DNA from: Takakia lepidozioides
Lineage: Eukaryota > Streptophyta > Takakiopsida > Takakiales > Takakiaceae
Assembly: GCA_030704615.1 (NCBI GenBank)
Contig: CM060731.1
Location: 29,948,001-30,012,000 of the forward strand
DNA length: 64,000 nucleotides
Direction: 5' to 3'
Positions within the stretch are counted from its first letter, which is position 1, and each line of letters begins with the position of its first letter. This document shows, one piece after another, positions 1 through 10,738 of this stretch. The position numbers were made by a program, and so were the translations under genes. The notes beneath the pieces are model-generated. The model had not been told where the DNA came from. It searched no databases and worked only from the letters and a program-made list of their open reading frames with translations.

Positions 1-672
1 GACCTGGACCTGGATCCGCAAGTCTTGACCCTGCTGGATAAATCTGACTTAGAGGCTGTAGTGTCCTCAGCCATGTCTGTTGCCATGAGATTGTCTGATG
101 AAAATGAAGTTAGGCAGAAAACTTCCCTGAACTTGTTTCCAGTCTGTGACGTGGGGGAGGACATCTTGGATGACCTCAAGGGTCTACCCACTCTCGGCAC
201 TAGACTGAAATTTAAACTCAGGGCAGGAAGCCTACCTTTGAACAGCAAACAGAAGCAGAGAGGAAAGTGAGAATGCAATTGCCCGTTGTGTGGGCAATCT
301 GAAGACAATATTCATTTTCTGATACACTGTCCGGGCTTCTCTCACCAAAGAGACGCTCTCTTCAAATCTATTAAGGGAATTGTGCCTGTACCCCTGTTTA
401 CCAACTTTGAATGTCTCGAGGCTGAGCCAAAAGCCCGGGCCCTCCTGAGGCCTAGTTTTTGGGCAAATCACACACAGCAGATTGATGCTTGTGTGAAGGG
501 ATTTCTAGAGGATATCTGGAAAACCCGGATTAATTCTTTATATGGAGGTAAGTCTTACTACCAATGTCAGCCCCTGACAGAAGTAGGTTCTGTCCCTTTT
601 GTTCCCGCTCAAACTGGGCGCGGGGTCAATGGCCACAAGGCTACGGCAAACAACGTCTTATGAGTACAATCT
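1..672 (+). mobile_element. LINE 3' fragment (RT C-terminus and zinc-binding region)
   Basis: The end of a non-LTR retrotransposon open reading frame, cut by the window edge. Residues 25-270 and 286-663 read as the C-terminus of a plant LINE polyprotein. A CCHC-like zinc-binding motif (C-x2-C-x7-H-x4-C) around 276-333 resembles the zf-RVT region that follows LINE reverse transcriptases. The segment is nearly identical to the inverted copy at 25642-26685 and to shorter copies at 1210-1476 and 29465-29724, so it is a dispersed family. A TGA at 268-270 just before the zinc motif is also present in the 25.6-kb copy. The conserved end ...CTTATGAGTACAATCT near 672 is shared with that copy. No intact reverse transcriptase is present here. 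Confidence 0.8.
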
Positions 673-690
673 CTATCTCTCCCTCCAGAC

Positions 691-838
691 GAGAGGAATT
701 CAAGGTCAGATGGTTGGGTCAGTAGCAATGTAGGACTAAAAACACATACCCTAAGTTAATCGACTCTATCTTGGAAGCAGGATTGCCCTGTCAAACAGGT
801 TAAGTCCTGGCGGAAGAAGCGGTTTTCAAGGATCTGAG
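691..838 (+). mobile_element. second partial copy of the same LINE, upstream segment
   Basis: This stretch matches the reverse complement of about 26320-26470, which lies further 5' in the element than the sequence at position 1. A 3' end (to 672) is therefore followed directly by a more 5' piece of another copy in the same orientation, which suggests tandem or adjacent insertion or a rearrangement. It contains small indels and stops and ends where an inverted PPR fragment begins. Confidence 0.6.
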
Positions 839-839
839 T

Positions 840-1206
840 CTAAGTCCGCAAACACAAAACGAACGTGATGTGGATGGGCTTCACCCCTCGTGTGCACCTG
901 CTTTCCAGCTTCAAGGCCTTTCATCTTGATGCACTTATGCAAGAGACAGCCATACGTATCTGAATCTGCTGAAATTCCTCCTTGATTTAAAGTCTGTAGA
1001 GCCTCTTTCAGTCTGCTTGCCTCACAAAGCATCTTCACATGCCCAGAAGTGCCAGAAGTGCCAGAAGTGTTGTGGACTCCCTCTCTTGATCCTCTTTCAG
1101 AAGTTGTGGTAACGGTATATGCCCATGAATTTGAGCATAGTAATATATGTGCAACACCCGCTGTCAGGAGCTGATGAATCGATGGGGTGTGATGGCAGCT
1201 TGTCAC
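840..1206 (-). pseudogene. inverted PPR gene N-terminal fragment
   Basis: On the minus strand this reads as the start of a plant PPR protein: a serine/threonine-rich leader, then a segment with LKEALQTLNQGGISADSDTY and the first PPR-like block ending GLEAGKQVH. It is homologous to the minus-strand copy at about 51890-52370 and to the plus-strand block at 1997-2110. The fragment breaks off into a different PPR block and is oriented opposite to the main PPR pseudogene downstream, so it is a rearranged remnant. Organellar PPR proteins normally bind RNA for editing or processing; nothing here suggests this piece is expressed. Confidence 0.6.
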
Positions 1207-1209
1207 TGA

Positions 1210-1476
1210 ATGTTAAGCCGTAGCCTTGTGGCCATTGACTCCGCGCCCAGTTTGAGCGGAACACAAAGGGACAGAACCTACCTTTGTCAGGGGCCGATGC
1301 CCGTAGACTTACCTTGGAATAAACAATTGATCTGGGTTTTCCAGATATCCTCTAGAAATCCCTTTACACTAGCATCAACCTGCTGTGTGTGGTTTGCCCA
1401 ATAACTAGGCCCCAAAAGGGCCTGGGCGTTTGGCTCAGCCTCGAGACTTTCAAAGTTGGTAAACAGAGGTACAGGC
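1210..1476 (-). mobile_element. LINE 3' fragment, inverted
   Basis: The reverse complement matches the 3' region of the LINE at 1-672 and at 25642-26685, but is more diverged, with several substitutions and small indels. It starts at a truncated 3' end near 1210 and stops at about 1476, where PPR sequence resumes. It separates the inverted PPR fragment from the forward PPR pseudogene. Confidence 0.75.
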
Positions 1477-1478
1477 GT

Positions 1479-2793
1479 ATGAGCAAATGATGCGCGAAGG
1501 GGTGAAGCCCAACCACATCACGTTCGGTTGCATTTGCAATGCGTATGCAAGCCTGGGAGCCCTGGAAAAGGGGAAAGAGGTCCATGATGACCTCGTCAAA
1601 GCTGGAATTGTACCAGATGTCATTCTGAACATTGCCCTGGTGGACAATATGTATGCCAAATGTGGGTGCATTAAGGATGCAAAGGCAGTTTTCAACAATA
1701 TGCAGGCTGAATGAGATGTGGTGTCGTGGAGCGCGATGCTTGCAAAGTATGCACAGCAGGGACGTGGGGTGGAGGCTTTGGAGACCTAGGAGCAAATGAT
1801 GGGGGAAGGGGTGAAGCCCAACCACATCACGTTCGTTTGCGTTTGCAATGCTTGTGCAAGTCTGGCAGCCCTGGAAAAGGGCAAAGAGGCCCATGGCGAC
1901 ATCGTCAAAGCTGGAATTGTACCAGATGTCATTCTGAACAATGCCCTGGTGGACATGTATGCCAAATGTGGGTGCATTAAGGATGCAAAGGCAGTTTTCA
2001 AGGAGGCATTTCAGCAGATTCAGATACGTATGTCTGTCTCTTGCATAGGTGCAAGATGAAAGGCCTTGAAGCTGGAAAGCAGGTGCACACTCACATTATC
2101 CAAAGTGGATTTAGCAAACTACTCAACACCCTTGTCAACATGTATGTTAAGTGCGGGAGCATCATGGATGCTCACCAAGTGTTCAACGGAATGCCTCAAC
2201 CATCTTTGATCACGTGGAATATAATGTTGGTGGGGTTTACCAACCATGGGTGTGGTACGAATGCTTTGGAGACCTATGAGCAAATGATGCGCGAAGGGGT
2301 GAAGCCCAACCACATCCCGTTCGGTTGCGTTTGAAATGCGTGTGCAAGCCTGGGAGCCCTGGAAAAGGGGAAAGAGGTCCATGATGACCTCGTCAAAGCT
2401 GGAATTGTACCAGATGTCATTCTGAACATTGCCCTGGTGGACAATATGTATGCCAAATGTGGGTGCATTAAGGATGCAAAGGCAATTTTCAACAATATGC
2501 AGGCTGAATGAGATGTGGTGTCGTGGCGCGCGATGCTTGCAAAGTATGCACAGCAGGGACGTGGGGTGGAGGCTTTGGAGACCTAGGAGCAAATGATGGG
2601 GGAAGGGGTGAAGCCCAACCACATCACGTTCGTTTGCGTTTGCAATGCGTGTGCAAGTCTGGCAGCCCTGGAAAAGGGCAAAGAGGTCCATGATGACATC
2701 GTCAAAGCTGGAATTCTACCAGATGTCATTCTGAACACTGCCGTGGTGGACATGTATGCCAAATGTGGGTGCATTAAGGATGCAAAGGCAGTT
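1479..2793 (+). repeat. about 519-bp direct duplication inside PPR pseudogene A
   Basis: The segment 1479-1997 recurs at about 2276-2793 with an offset of 797 bp and very few differences. Both copies carry the same extra codon in 'VDNMYAKCG', the same TGA after 'NNMQAE' and the same TAG in 'ETxEQMM'. A PPR N-terminal block (1997-2275) separates them. Confidence 0.85.
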
Positions 2794-4420
2794 TTCAACA
2801 ATATGCAGGCTGAACGCGATGTGGTGTCATGGAGCGCGATGCTTGCAGGGTATGCACAGCAGGGACGTGGGGTGGAGGCTTTGGAGACCTAGGAGCAAAT
2901 GATGGGGGATGGGGTGAAGCCCAACCACATCACGTTTGTGTGCATTTGCAATGCGTGTGCAAGCCTGGGAGCTCTGGAAAAGGGCAAAGAGGCCCACAGC
3001 GACATAGTCAGAGCTGGAATTGTACCCAATGTCATTCTGAACAATGCCCTCGTGGACATGTATGCCAAATGTGGGAGCATCGAGGATGTGAAGGGAGTGT
3101 TCAACAATATGGCTGAATGAAATGTGGTGTCATGGAACGCGATGGTTGCAGGGCATGCACAGCAGGGGTGCGGGATTGAGGCTTTGGAGACGTGTGAGCA
3201 GATGATGGTGGAAGGGGTGAAGCCCGACCACATCACATTTGTGCGTTTGCAAGCCTGGCAGCCCTGGAAAAGGGCAAAGAGGTGCATGGTTGTATTGCAA
3301 AAGCTGGAATTGTACCAGATGTGATTCTGAACGATATCCTCGTGGGCATGTATGCAAAATGTGGGTGCATCGAGGATGCGGAGGGAGTGTTTGACAGTAT
3401 GGCTGAACGAGATTTGGTGTCGTGGAGTGCGATGATTGCAGGGTATGCACAGCAAGGGCGCGGGATGGAGGCTTTGGAGACCTATGAGCAAATGATGGGG
3501 GAAGGGGTGAAGCCCGACCACATCACGTTTGTTTCCGTTTGCAATGCCTGTGCAAGCCTGGCAGCCCTGGAAAAGGGAAAAGAGGTCCATGGTGACATCG
3601 TCAAAGCTGGAATTGTACACTGCCCTAGTGGACATGTATGCCAAATGTGGGTGCATTGAGGATGCGAAGGGAGTGTTCGACAATATGGCTGAACGAAATG
3701 TGGTGTTGTGGAACGCGATGTTCGTTGGATATGCCCAGCATGGTGTCATAGGGAGGTCCTGCAACTATTTGAGGGAATGTAAAAGAATGGCTTGAAGCCG
3801 GACAATATCACCTTTATATGTGTTCTCTCTGCATGCAGCCACTCTGGCCTACTGAATGAAGGAAATCAAGATCATGGTGTCACTCCGACAGTAAAGCACT
3901 TTGGCTGTATGGTGGACCTTCTTGGACGTGCAGGACAACTGGATGAGGTAGTGGATCTGATTAATAAGATGCCAATCAATCCAGACGTTGTGGTGTGGAA
4001 GGCCTTGCTTCATGCCTGCAGAATCCATGGCAATGTGGAGATGGCTGAACGTGCGGCAACATCTATCCTCAAATGGGATGAGCACTAGGATGCCATGCTG
4101 CATGTCGGTCTGCCTTCGTGCTGCAGCTGGTAAGTGGGATAATACTGCAAAGGTGAGAAGAATGATGAAGGTTAGAGGGGTTAGAAAGGAGCCAGGTCGC
4201 TGCTGCATTAAGGTTGGCAACAGGGTGCACACCTTCGCTGTAGATGACATCCCATAATTAAGGAAATCCATGCTGAGCTGAGTCTGGGCAGATGAAAGGA
4301 GGCGGGGTATGTGCCTGACACGCGCTTTGTATTGCATGATGTGGGGGAGGAGGAAAAGGAATTTTCTGTTTGCCACCACAGTGAGAAGCTGGCCATTGGT
4401 TTTTTTGTGTCTGGAGACGA
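1479..4420 (+). pseudogene. PPR-DYW pseudogene A (PLS-type repeats, truncated DYW)
   Basis: Many PPR blocks of about 100 residues follow each other (motifs such as VKPNHITFVCVCNACASL, EKGKEVHDDIVKAG, LVDMYAKCG, VVSWSAMLAGYAQQG), the PLS triplet arrangement of plant organellar RNA-editing factors. The E region is recognisable at 3790-4080 (CMVDLLGRAGQLDE, KALLHACRIHGNVE) and E+/DYW remnants at 4100-4410, with the HSEKLAI element decayed near 4385-4400. In-frame stops (for example TGA at 1711 and 3118, TAG at about 1788 and 2585) and frameshifts interrupt every long stretch. The DYW cysteine cluster is missing. The functional family acts in chloroplasts or mitochondria; this copy cannot encode a full protein. 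Confidence 0.8.
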
Positions 4421-4437
4421 AGGTAGTGGATCTGCCA

Positions 4438-4660
4438 ACATCCAGTCCAACAGGTGAAGTCCTAGCAGAACGGGAAGAGGAGATTTCAAGTACCTGAATA
4501 TTAGGCAAGAGGAACTGACCCTGCTAAGATGAAGTTGACTTGGAAGTTGACTTGGAAGCTGACGTGTCCAAGGCCATGTTGGAAGAGTGCAGAATGTCCG
4601 AACAACAGTTAGGCATAAAACCCTGAACTCATTTCCGGTTTGTGACATGGATGAGTGAAG
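4438..4660 (+). mobile_element. strongly degenerate LINE fragment between the two PPR pseudogenes
   Basis: Positions 4518-4655 align with 25-165 of the window LINE (CTGACCCTGCT..., ...GTTAGGCA.AAAAC..., TTTCC.GT.TGTGAC), and 4450-4495 resembles the segment just upstream of it. There are many substitutions and indels, so this is an older copy than those at 25.6 and 29.5 kb. It marks the junction between PPR pseudogenes A and B. Confidence 0.55.
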
Positions 4661-4664
4661 GGCA

Positions 4665-7600
4665 GCCTTGCGTGTGCAAACCTGGGAGCCCTGGAAAAGG
4701 GGAAAGAGGTCCATGATGAGATCGTCAAAGCTGGAATTGTACCAGATGTCATTCTGAACACTGCCCTGGTGGACATGTATGGATGCAAAGGCAGTTTTCA
4801 ACAATATGCAGGCTGAACAAGATGTGGTGTCGTGGAGCGCGATGCTTGCAGGGTATGCACAGCAGGGAGGCTTTGGAGACCTATGAGCAAATGATGGGGG
4901 AAGGGGTGAAGCCCAACCACATCACGTTCCTTTGCGTTTGCAATGCGTGTGCAAGCCTGGGAGCCCTGGAAAAGGGCAAAGAGGTCCATGATGACATCGT
5001 CAAAGCTGGAATTCTACCAGATGTCATTCTGAACACTGCCCTGGTGGACATGTATGCCAAATGTGGGTGCATTAAGGATGCAAAGGCAGTTTTGAAAGTT
5101 CAACAATATGCAGGCTTAACGAGATGTGGTGTCGTGGAGCGCGATGCTTGCAGGGTATGCACAGCAGGGATGTGGGGTGGAGGCTTTGGAGACCTATGAG
5201 CAAATGATGGGGGAAGGGGTGAAGCCCAACCACATCACGTTTGTGTGCGTTTGCAATGCATGCGCAAGCCTGGCAGCTCTGGAAAAGGGCAAAGAGGCCC
5301 ATGGCGACATTGTCAGGGCTAGAATTGTACCCGATGTCATTCTGAACAATGCCCTCATGGACATGTATGCCAAATGTGGGAGCATTGAGGATGCGAAGGC
5401 AGTGTTCAACAATATGGCTGAATGAAATGTGGTGTCGTGGACCGCGATGCTTGCAGGGTATGCACAGCAGGAGCGCGGGACGGAGGCTTTGGAGACCTAT
5501 GAGCAAATGATGGTGGAAGGGGTGAAGCCCGACCACATCACATCTGTGCGTTTGCAAGCCTAGCAGCCCTGGAAAAGGGCAAAGGGGTGCAAGGTGACAT
5601 CGTCAAAGCTGGAATTGTACCAGATGTCATTGTGAACACTACCATGGTGGACATGTATGCCTAATGTGGGTGCATTAAGGATGCAAAGGGAGTTTTCAAC
5701 ACTATGGCTGAACGAGATGTGGTGTCATTGAAGACGATGCTTGCAGGGTATCCACAGCAGGGACGTGGTATGGGGGCTTTGGAGACCTTGATCAGATGAT
5801 GGGGCAAGGGGTGAAGCCCAACCACATCACGTTTCTATGCATTAGCAATGCGTGTGCAAGCCTGGCAGCTCTGGAAAAGGGCAAAGAGGTCCATGGCGAC
5901 ATGTTCAGAGCTGCAGTTGTACCAAATGTCATGCTGAACAATACCCTCATGGACATGTATGAAGGGAGCGCTCGACAGTATGGCTGAATGAGATGTGGTG
6001 TCGTGGAGTGCGATGATTGCAGGATATGCACAGCAAGGGCGTGGGATGGAGGCTTTGGAGACCTATGAGCAAATGATGTGCGAAGGGGGTGAAGCCCAAC
6101 TACATGACGTTTGTTTGCAGTTGCAAGCCTGGCAGCCCTGGAAAAGGGAAAAGAGGTCCATGGTGACATTATCAAATCTGGAATTGTACCCGATGTCATT
6201 CTGAACACTGCCCTGGTGGACATGTATGTCAAATGTGGGTGATTCAAATGGAGTGTTTGACAGTATTGCTGAACGTGATGTGGTGCGTGCATTGAGGCTG
6301 GACTTGAGGGGGATGGCCCTGTGGGGACTGCCCTTGTCAGCATGTATTGCAGGTGTGGGAGTTTGATGGATGCCACCCGAGTATTTGACGTGCAATGCCC
6401 AAGCGAGATGGGCTCTCATGGACTGCTATGATTGTAGGATCTGCTCAGCATGGTCATGGTCTTTTTAACTCTTTCAGCGCATGCAAAGAGAAGGCATGAA
6501 GGCAGATATTGTCTCTTTTATTAGTGTCCTCAACGCTTGTGCTGGCCCGGAGGCTTTAGAACGGGGCAAGCAGCTCCTTGCCAGCATCATCAAAGCTGAA
6601 TTTGAGTCAGATGTTGGACTCGGGAATGCCCTTGTCAGTATGTATTGCAAGTGCAGGAGTGTGATGGATGCACTCAATGTGTTTGACAGAATGCCTAAGC
6701 GAGATGTGGTCTCATGGACTGCGATGATTGGAGGATGTGCACAGAGTGGTCATGGTGAGGAGGCTTTCAAACTCTTTCGACAAATGCAAAGAGAGGGTGT
6801 GAAGCATCCCTGGAACAGGGCAAGTGGGTCCATGCCTACATTATCAAATCTGTGTGTGAGTCCGATGTGTACGTCAGGAATGCCCTCATTGATTTGTTTA
6901 CCAAATGTGGGAGTGTAGAGGATGCACGGGAGGTGTTTGACAAAATTCTTAAACCAGATGTGGTCTCATGGACTGCGATGATTATAGGATACGCTCAGCA
7001 TGGGCGTGGTCACGAGGCTCTCCAACTGTTTGAACTGGTGTGAAGCCAAATGAGGTCACATTTATTGGTGTTCTCTCTGCATGCAGCCATTTGGGCCTTG
7101 TAGATGAAGGTGGTCATTATTTTCAATCCATGTTTCAAGAGCATGGCATTACACCAACAGAAAAGCACTGCACCTGCATGGTTGACCTCCTTGGCCATGC
7201 AGGGCGCTTGGATGAAGAAGATTTCATTGCCAACATGGCACTCAAACCAGGTGCTTCAGTGTGGGGGGCCTTGCTTGGTGCCTGCAGAATCTATGGAAAT
7301 GTGGAGTTAGCAGAGTGTGCTGCAGAATGTATTTTCAAGGTGGAATCACAAGATGGATACATTTGCCGTTGAAGATAGATCTCACCCACAAGCAGAGGAG
7401 ATCTATGATGCGTTCGAGAGATTGACTTGGCAGATTAAGGAGGCGGGATATGTGCCTGAGACACGCTTTGTGTTGCGTGACGTGGATCAGCAGATGAAGG
7501 AACATGCTCTTTACCACCACAGCGAAAAGCTGGCCATAGCTTTTGGGCTCATTAGCACACCCCCTAGGACCCCTATCCGCATCATTAAAAACCTATGTGT

Positions 7601-7730
7601 ATGTGGGGACTGCCACACTGGCACCAAGTTGATATCCAAAATTGTTGCACGAGAAATTATTGCAAGGGATGCCATCTGCTTTCATCACTTCAACAATGGG
7701 GTGTGTTCTTGTGGGGACTACTGGTCATAA
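4665..7730 (+). pseudogene. PPR-DYW pseudogene B with a well-preserved DYW domain
   Basis: A second run of PPR blocks with repeated 'VVSWxAMxxGYAQ' and 'LVDMYAKCG' motifs is followed by an E region (CMVDLLGHAGRLDE, GALLGACRIYGNVE, 7150-7310) and a DYW deaminase-like domain at 7317-7730. That domain keeps the HxE element (HSEKLAIAFGLI), the first CxxC pair (NLCVCGDCH) and a GDYW-S end after NGVCSCG, so its zinc ligands are present. Upstream there are stops (about 5421, 5661, 5988, 6241, 7041), frameshifts (about 6810) and a deletion that joins the E region to DYW near 7330 out of frame. A short protein from 6481 or 7317 cannot be excluded, but the gene as a whole looks dead. Confidence 0.75.
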
Positions 7731-7839
7731 ACTCAGGGTAATACAGCAGCCAGAAAACACTCCAGACAGCTGTTTCACCTACCAACTAAAAAATATCTTT
7801 CCCCAGGGTATGTCACCCACCTTGCAGGTAAGGCCTTAA

Positions 7840-8200
7840 AGTTCTCCCAAGGTATTTCCCTTGATTTAATACGAGTTACCGCATGTATATAAAGAAAAAT
7901 CAACTTGGCGGGTGTGGTATGATCTTCCCCCCCCCCCCCACCCTCCCATGCACCCTGGGGTCCCATGAGCCTTGTGCCCGGTTAGTGATCCTGGGTTCAA
8001 TCCTTCACCATGTGCCTTCAAACTGACCATTGGCCTCTAGATGGGCTGTGTTGAGCAGTAGGCTCTATAGATTCATTGGACATTAAAGAAAATTTACCTT
8101 TATCTTTATCAAAGAGGTTATTTTCTCCTCACCATAGTGAAGGGCCTGATTTGTGAGAAGTAGCTTCCCCTTTTTTCCTTTTCTTTTTTTTGAAAGTCTT
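7840..8200 (+). mobile_element. tRNA-derived SINE-like repeat, copy 1
   Basis: A B-box-like GGGTTCAATCC lies at 7993-8003, with a degraded A-box-like stretch just upstream. A 3' block, AAAGAGGTTATTTTCTCCTC at 8111-8130 followed by AGGGCC.GATTTGT, is shared with 8671-8710 and loosely with 12811-12860. The copy ends in a T/C-rich tract. A C-run at about 7926-7939 lies inside it, and the GGTGTGGTAT motif near 7912 recurs in copy 2 at about 8603. The 5' boundary is uncertain. Confidence 0.55.
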
Positions 8201-8527
8201 AGGTGTCTACCTATGGTAATGCAGCTTAGTCTTAGTGGCAATCTTTATGTGCTTTGTCAAACTCTGGGGATGCCGAAGAGGAGGGACAAGCAAAATTTCA
8301 GCCCTCTTTTCTTTGAAAAATAAAAATAACATGATAGCTTCGGCAACACTCCTTCGAAAAACAATGAAATACAGAGTGTATGCATGTAACACCATGGGAA
8401 TGACCCACCCCTTTTTGTGAAAATTGAACATAGGTCTTAGAATCGTCGCTAGTAGTGCGGAGCAACGCAAAGCCCTAGTATTTTTGATGCCTTCGATCAT
8501 GGTTGACATGTGTAGCTGAATAACGAA
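8201..8527. other. intergenic, no recognisable gene
   Basis: Short open frames on both strands overlap here without recognisable motifs. I see no RNA gene or transposon ends. Confidence 0.5.
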
Positions 8528-8757
8528 GAGTCAGTAGCTCAGATGGTTAGTGCTCTGAGTGCCACCCAGATGATTCTGGGGTCAAATCCTATTACTTGAC
8601 AGGTGTGGTATACTCTTATCCCCTTCCCTGGGCAGTGTCCCATTTACGCCTTAATGGCGAGATTACTAGGAAAGAGGTTATTTTCTCCTCTCACTATTAA
8701 GGGCCAGATTTGTCCGAGGTGTTTCCCTTTAAAATAGTTAATAAATAGATAAGTAAA
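8528..8757 (+). mobile_element. tRNA-derived SINE, copy 2
   Basis: The A-box-like TAGCTCAGATGGTTAG is at 8535-8550 and the B-box-like GGTCAAATCC at 8580-8589, with tRNA-like spacing, as expected for an internal RNA polymerase III promoter. A non-tRNA body and the 3' block shared with copy 1 (8671-8710) follow, ending in an AT-rich simple tail. The tRNA half does not fold into a clean acceptor stem, so it is not a functional tRNA gene. No clear target-site duplication was found. Confidence 0.65.
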
Positions 8758-8799
8758 ATTGTTTGACTACAAGGTTCATCGGTTTTTACAAGAACATAA

Positions 8800-9068
8800 G
8801 TTGAACTCGCTTAAAATAAACGGTCTTGGGAATCAGCTCTGGCCTCACCAAGCTGCTTGGTGGAACCCCCCACCTATGCGGGCTCTCGGGGAGGCGCAGC
8901 TTGCCTGGTCAACCTATCTATTCTTCCCTTTGTCTCTTCTTGCGTCCTGGGTGGGTGCAGTGTCTCTTCATTAACCCCCCCAATGATGCGGGCTCTATTG
9001 GTTTGGTCAATGTCTATGCACCTAACTCTGCTATAGATCGCTCTTTGATATGGTGTCTTATTAAGGAT
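8800..9068 (+). mobile_element. LINE endonuclease fragment, 5' part of an interrupted element
   Basis: The translation around 8990-9060 contains GLVNVYAPNSAIDRSLIW, the 'NVYAP' segment of the apurinic-type endonuclease of L1-like plant LINEs. The expected continuation (wvlsGDFNMV) is found 1.7 kb downstream at 10738, so this piece and 10738-12718 appear to be one element split by the tnp2-bearing insertion. The 5' ORF and the start of the endonuclease are missing. Confidence 0.6.
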
Positions 9069-10016
9069 AGGCAGATTGTAATTGACCAAGAGAACGGGCC
9101 ATGTGCTCCAACTTGTGGATTGAGCTCCGTAGGGAGTTACACCGTCTAAGGCCAATCCAAATCGCAGAGATCGTGGCTCTGCAGCAAAATCCGCAAATGT
9201 GGTGTCAATGTGTCTCCATGCTTTGTTATCAGCTGGATGTCGAACCAACCCATCCTGGCTCTTATGTCTGTCGTGCCATGTCATGAGGTTAGCGATCGAT
9301 TTACATCGGTACATACGTTTCAACCTTGGAATGACAGGAAAGTGTCGCAATAGTTTCTTGGGCACACTTCCACGATCTGGAATGTAACGGGAACTGCGGC
9401 ACACTGGGCAAATGTCTACATTCTCATACTCCCCACGGAAGAGTACACAACCACGCTCACAGGCATGAATCATGGTGTACTGCAATCCCATCTTGGCAAT
9501 CATGGTTTTTGCTTCATAGTGAGTTTTCAGCAATGAATTCTCTTTAGGCAAAAAACTTTTACGTAACAATCCCCGAAGCTCATCTACAAATGCATTGGTG
9601 CACTTGTGGGTAGTGCATGCGTTCAGCAACATCAAAGTTGCTTGTAGCCGGCTGATGGAGCACCCTTCAAAAAGTGGACATTGCGACTGTCGGAATAGTT
9701 TATCATACTCGGGATCAACGTGCAGGTGAGCATTCTCATCAAATTCATTGTCTCCGGAATCGTCGAGATCATCGTCATGATCGGCAAATGTGTGATCGGT
9801 TCCACCATGAATGGGGTCCTCTCTGTTTGCATCTGCAAAGAGAAACGCTTCCTGCAATGCACGCTGCATTTCTACCTCCAATCCATCACTCTCATCTGCG
9901 TTCTCTGTGACATTTGGCTCCCGTTGTGCCGCAGGGCCTTCGTCTTCATCTTCTGAATATTCACATCCCTGCATCCCAATAGTCATCTTGTGAGTGGACC
10001 AACAACGATGTGACAC
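9069..10016 (-). pseudogene. CACTA/En-Spm transposase (tnp2) N-terminal fragment
   Basis: A minus-strand frame of about 315 codons from 10016 carries an acidic N-terminal region, a zinc-ribbon-like CxxC segment (VDICPVCRSSRY) and the start of the tnp2 domain (FPVIPRLKRMYRCKSIANLM, MTWHDRHKS, RHPADNKAW, LALDGVTPYG, WPVLLVNYNLP). These are hallmarks of CACTA-superfamily transposases. Homology stops abruptly at about 9069 after NYNLP, where LINE sequence begins, so most of the catalytic domain is missing. The remaining reading frame is open and the loss looks like a simple truncation. Confidence 0.75.
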
Positions 10017-10218
10017 TTGTTCATATTATGACATAGGAGGTACGGTGACGTTGCAGTGATGCAGTCATATTTACGTATGTATCTTATGAATATACACCCA
10101 ATCAAAACACGACATTTGTAACCATTGAAGTCATAGTTGCAGTCATTTACTATCCTGAGAGCTCCTTGGAGCAGTTCTCAGAGCCATTTCATTCCTTGTT
10201 TTTTTCATTCTGTGCTAC

Positions 10219-10738
10219 TTGCATCTTACTCACTTCGCGCTTTGGTGGGTTGGGATTTATCTCCTGTTTAACATGTACACAAAATATGTACTTATGGAAG
10301 GAAATCACCTGAGCGGTATTCCAGACTATCTTGACATGTGGTCGGACCCAACAAACGATCCAACCATGTATACTGCAGGAATATTGAAGGACTGGAGTCC
10401 TTCTCACTTCAGAGACTGTGGCTGGTACCTTGACTGCCCACCGGAGCTCACGACCTTTCAAAGAACAACACATGAAATATTTGAACAATAATGCTGAGAT
10501 GCTGGCGCCTCTGACTGACGAGCAGTACCAAAGAAACATAACAACATTGGCTGTCAAGGAGCCTGATGCTCAGGGAACGCCGCAGAAGGGAAAGAAGGCG
10601 GGCCGCAAACCAAAAGACAAGGCTCCTGATGTCATAGCCATCTCACCAGCAAAGCCAAAAGACAAAGACAAGTCCAAAGAGAAGGAGAAGGAAAAGGACA
10701 AGGGGAAGGACAAAAAAAAGGACTTGCTTGCCCTTTAG
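10219..10738 (+). other. unidentified ORF pair inside the transposon insertion, lysine-rich end
   Basis: Two overlapping plus-strand frames lie between the tnp2 start and the LINE resumption. The first (10219-10491) contains DYLDMWSDPTNDPTMYTAGI and a tryptophan/cysteine-rich stretch; the second (10418-10738) ends in a run of KDK/EKEK repeats. I do not recognise a family. They could be a captured gene fragment or transposon-associated sequence. The frame change near 10490 suggests a broken unit. Confidence 0.3.

Noticed and set aside
1364-5557. Long minus-strand open frames across the PPR region, up to 291 codons, rich in Leu/His/Pro
   Set aside because: They are antisense shadows of the repeated PPR blocks, share the same repeat period and show no independent motif.
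1479-7730. One functional giant PPR gene rescued by introns or RNA editing
   Set aside because: Stops fall inside conserved PPR helices with no GT-AG pairs to remove them, and U-to-C editing acts on organelle transcripts, not on this nuclear locus.
8535-8600. A tRNA gene
   Set aside because: A- and B-box-like motifs are present but there is no acceptor stem pairing or clear anticodon arm, and the sequence continues into a SINE body.
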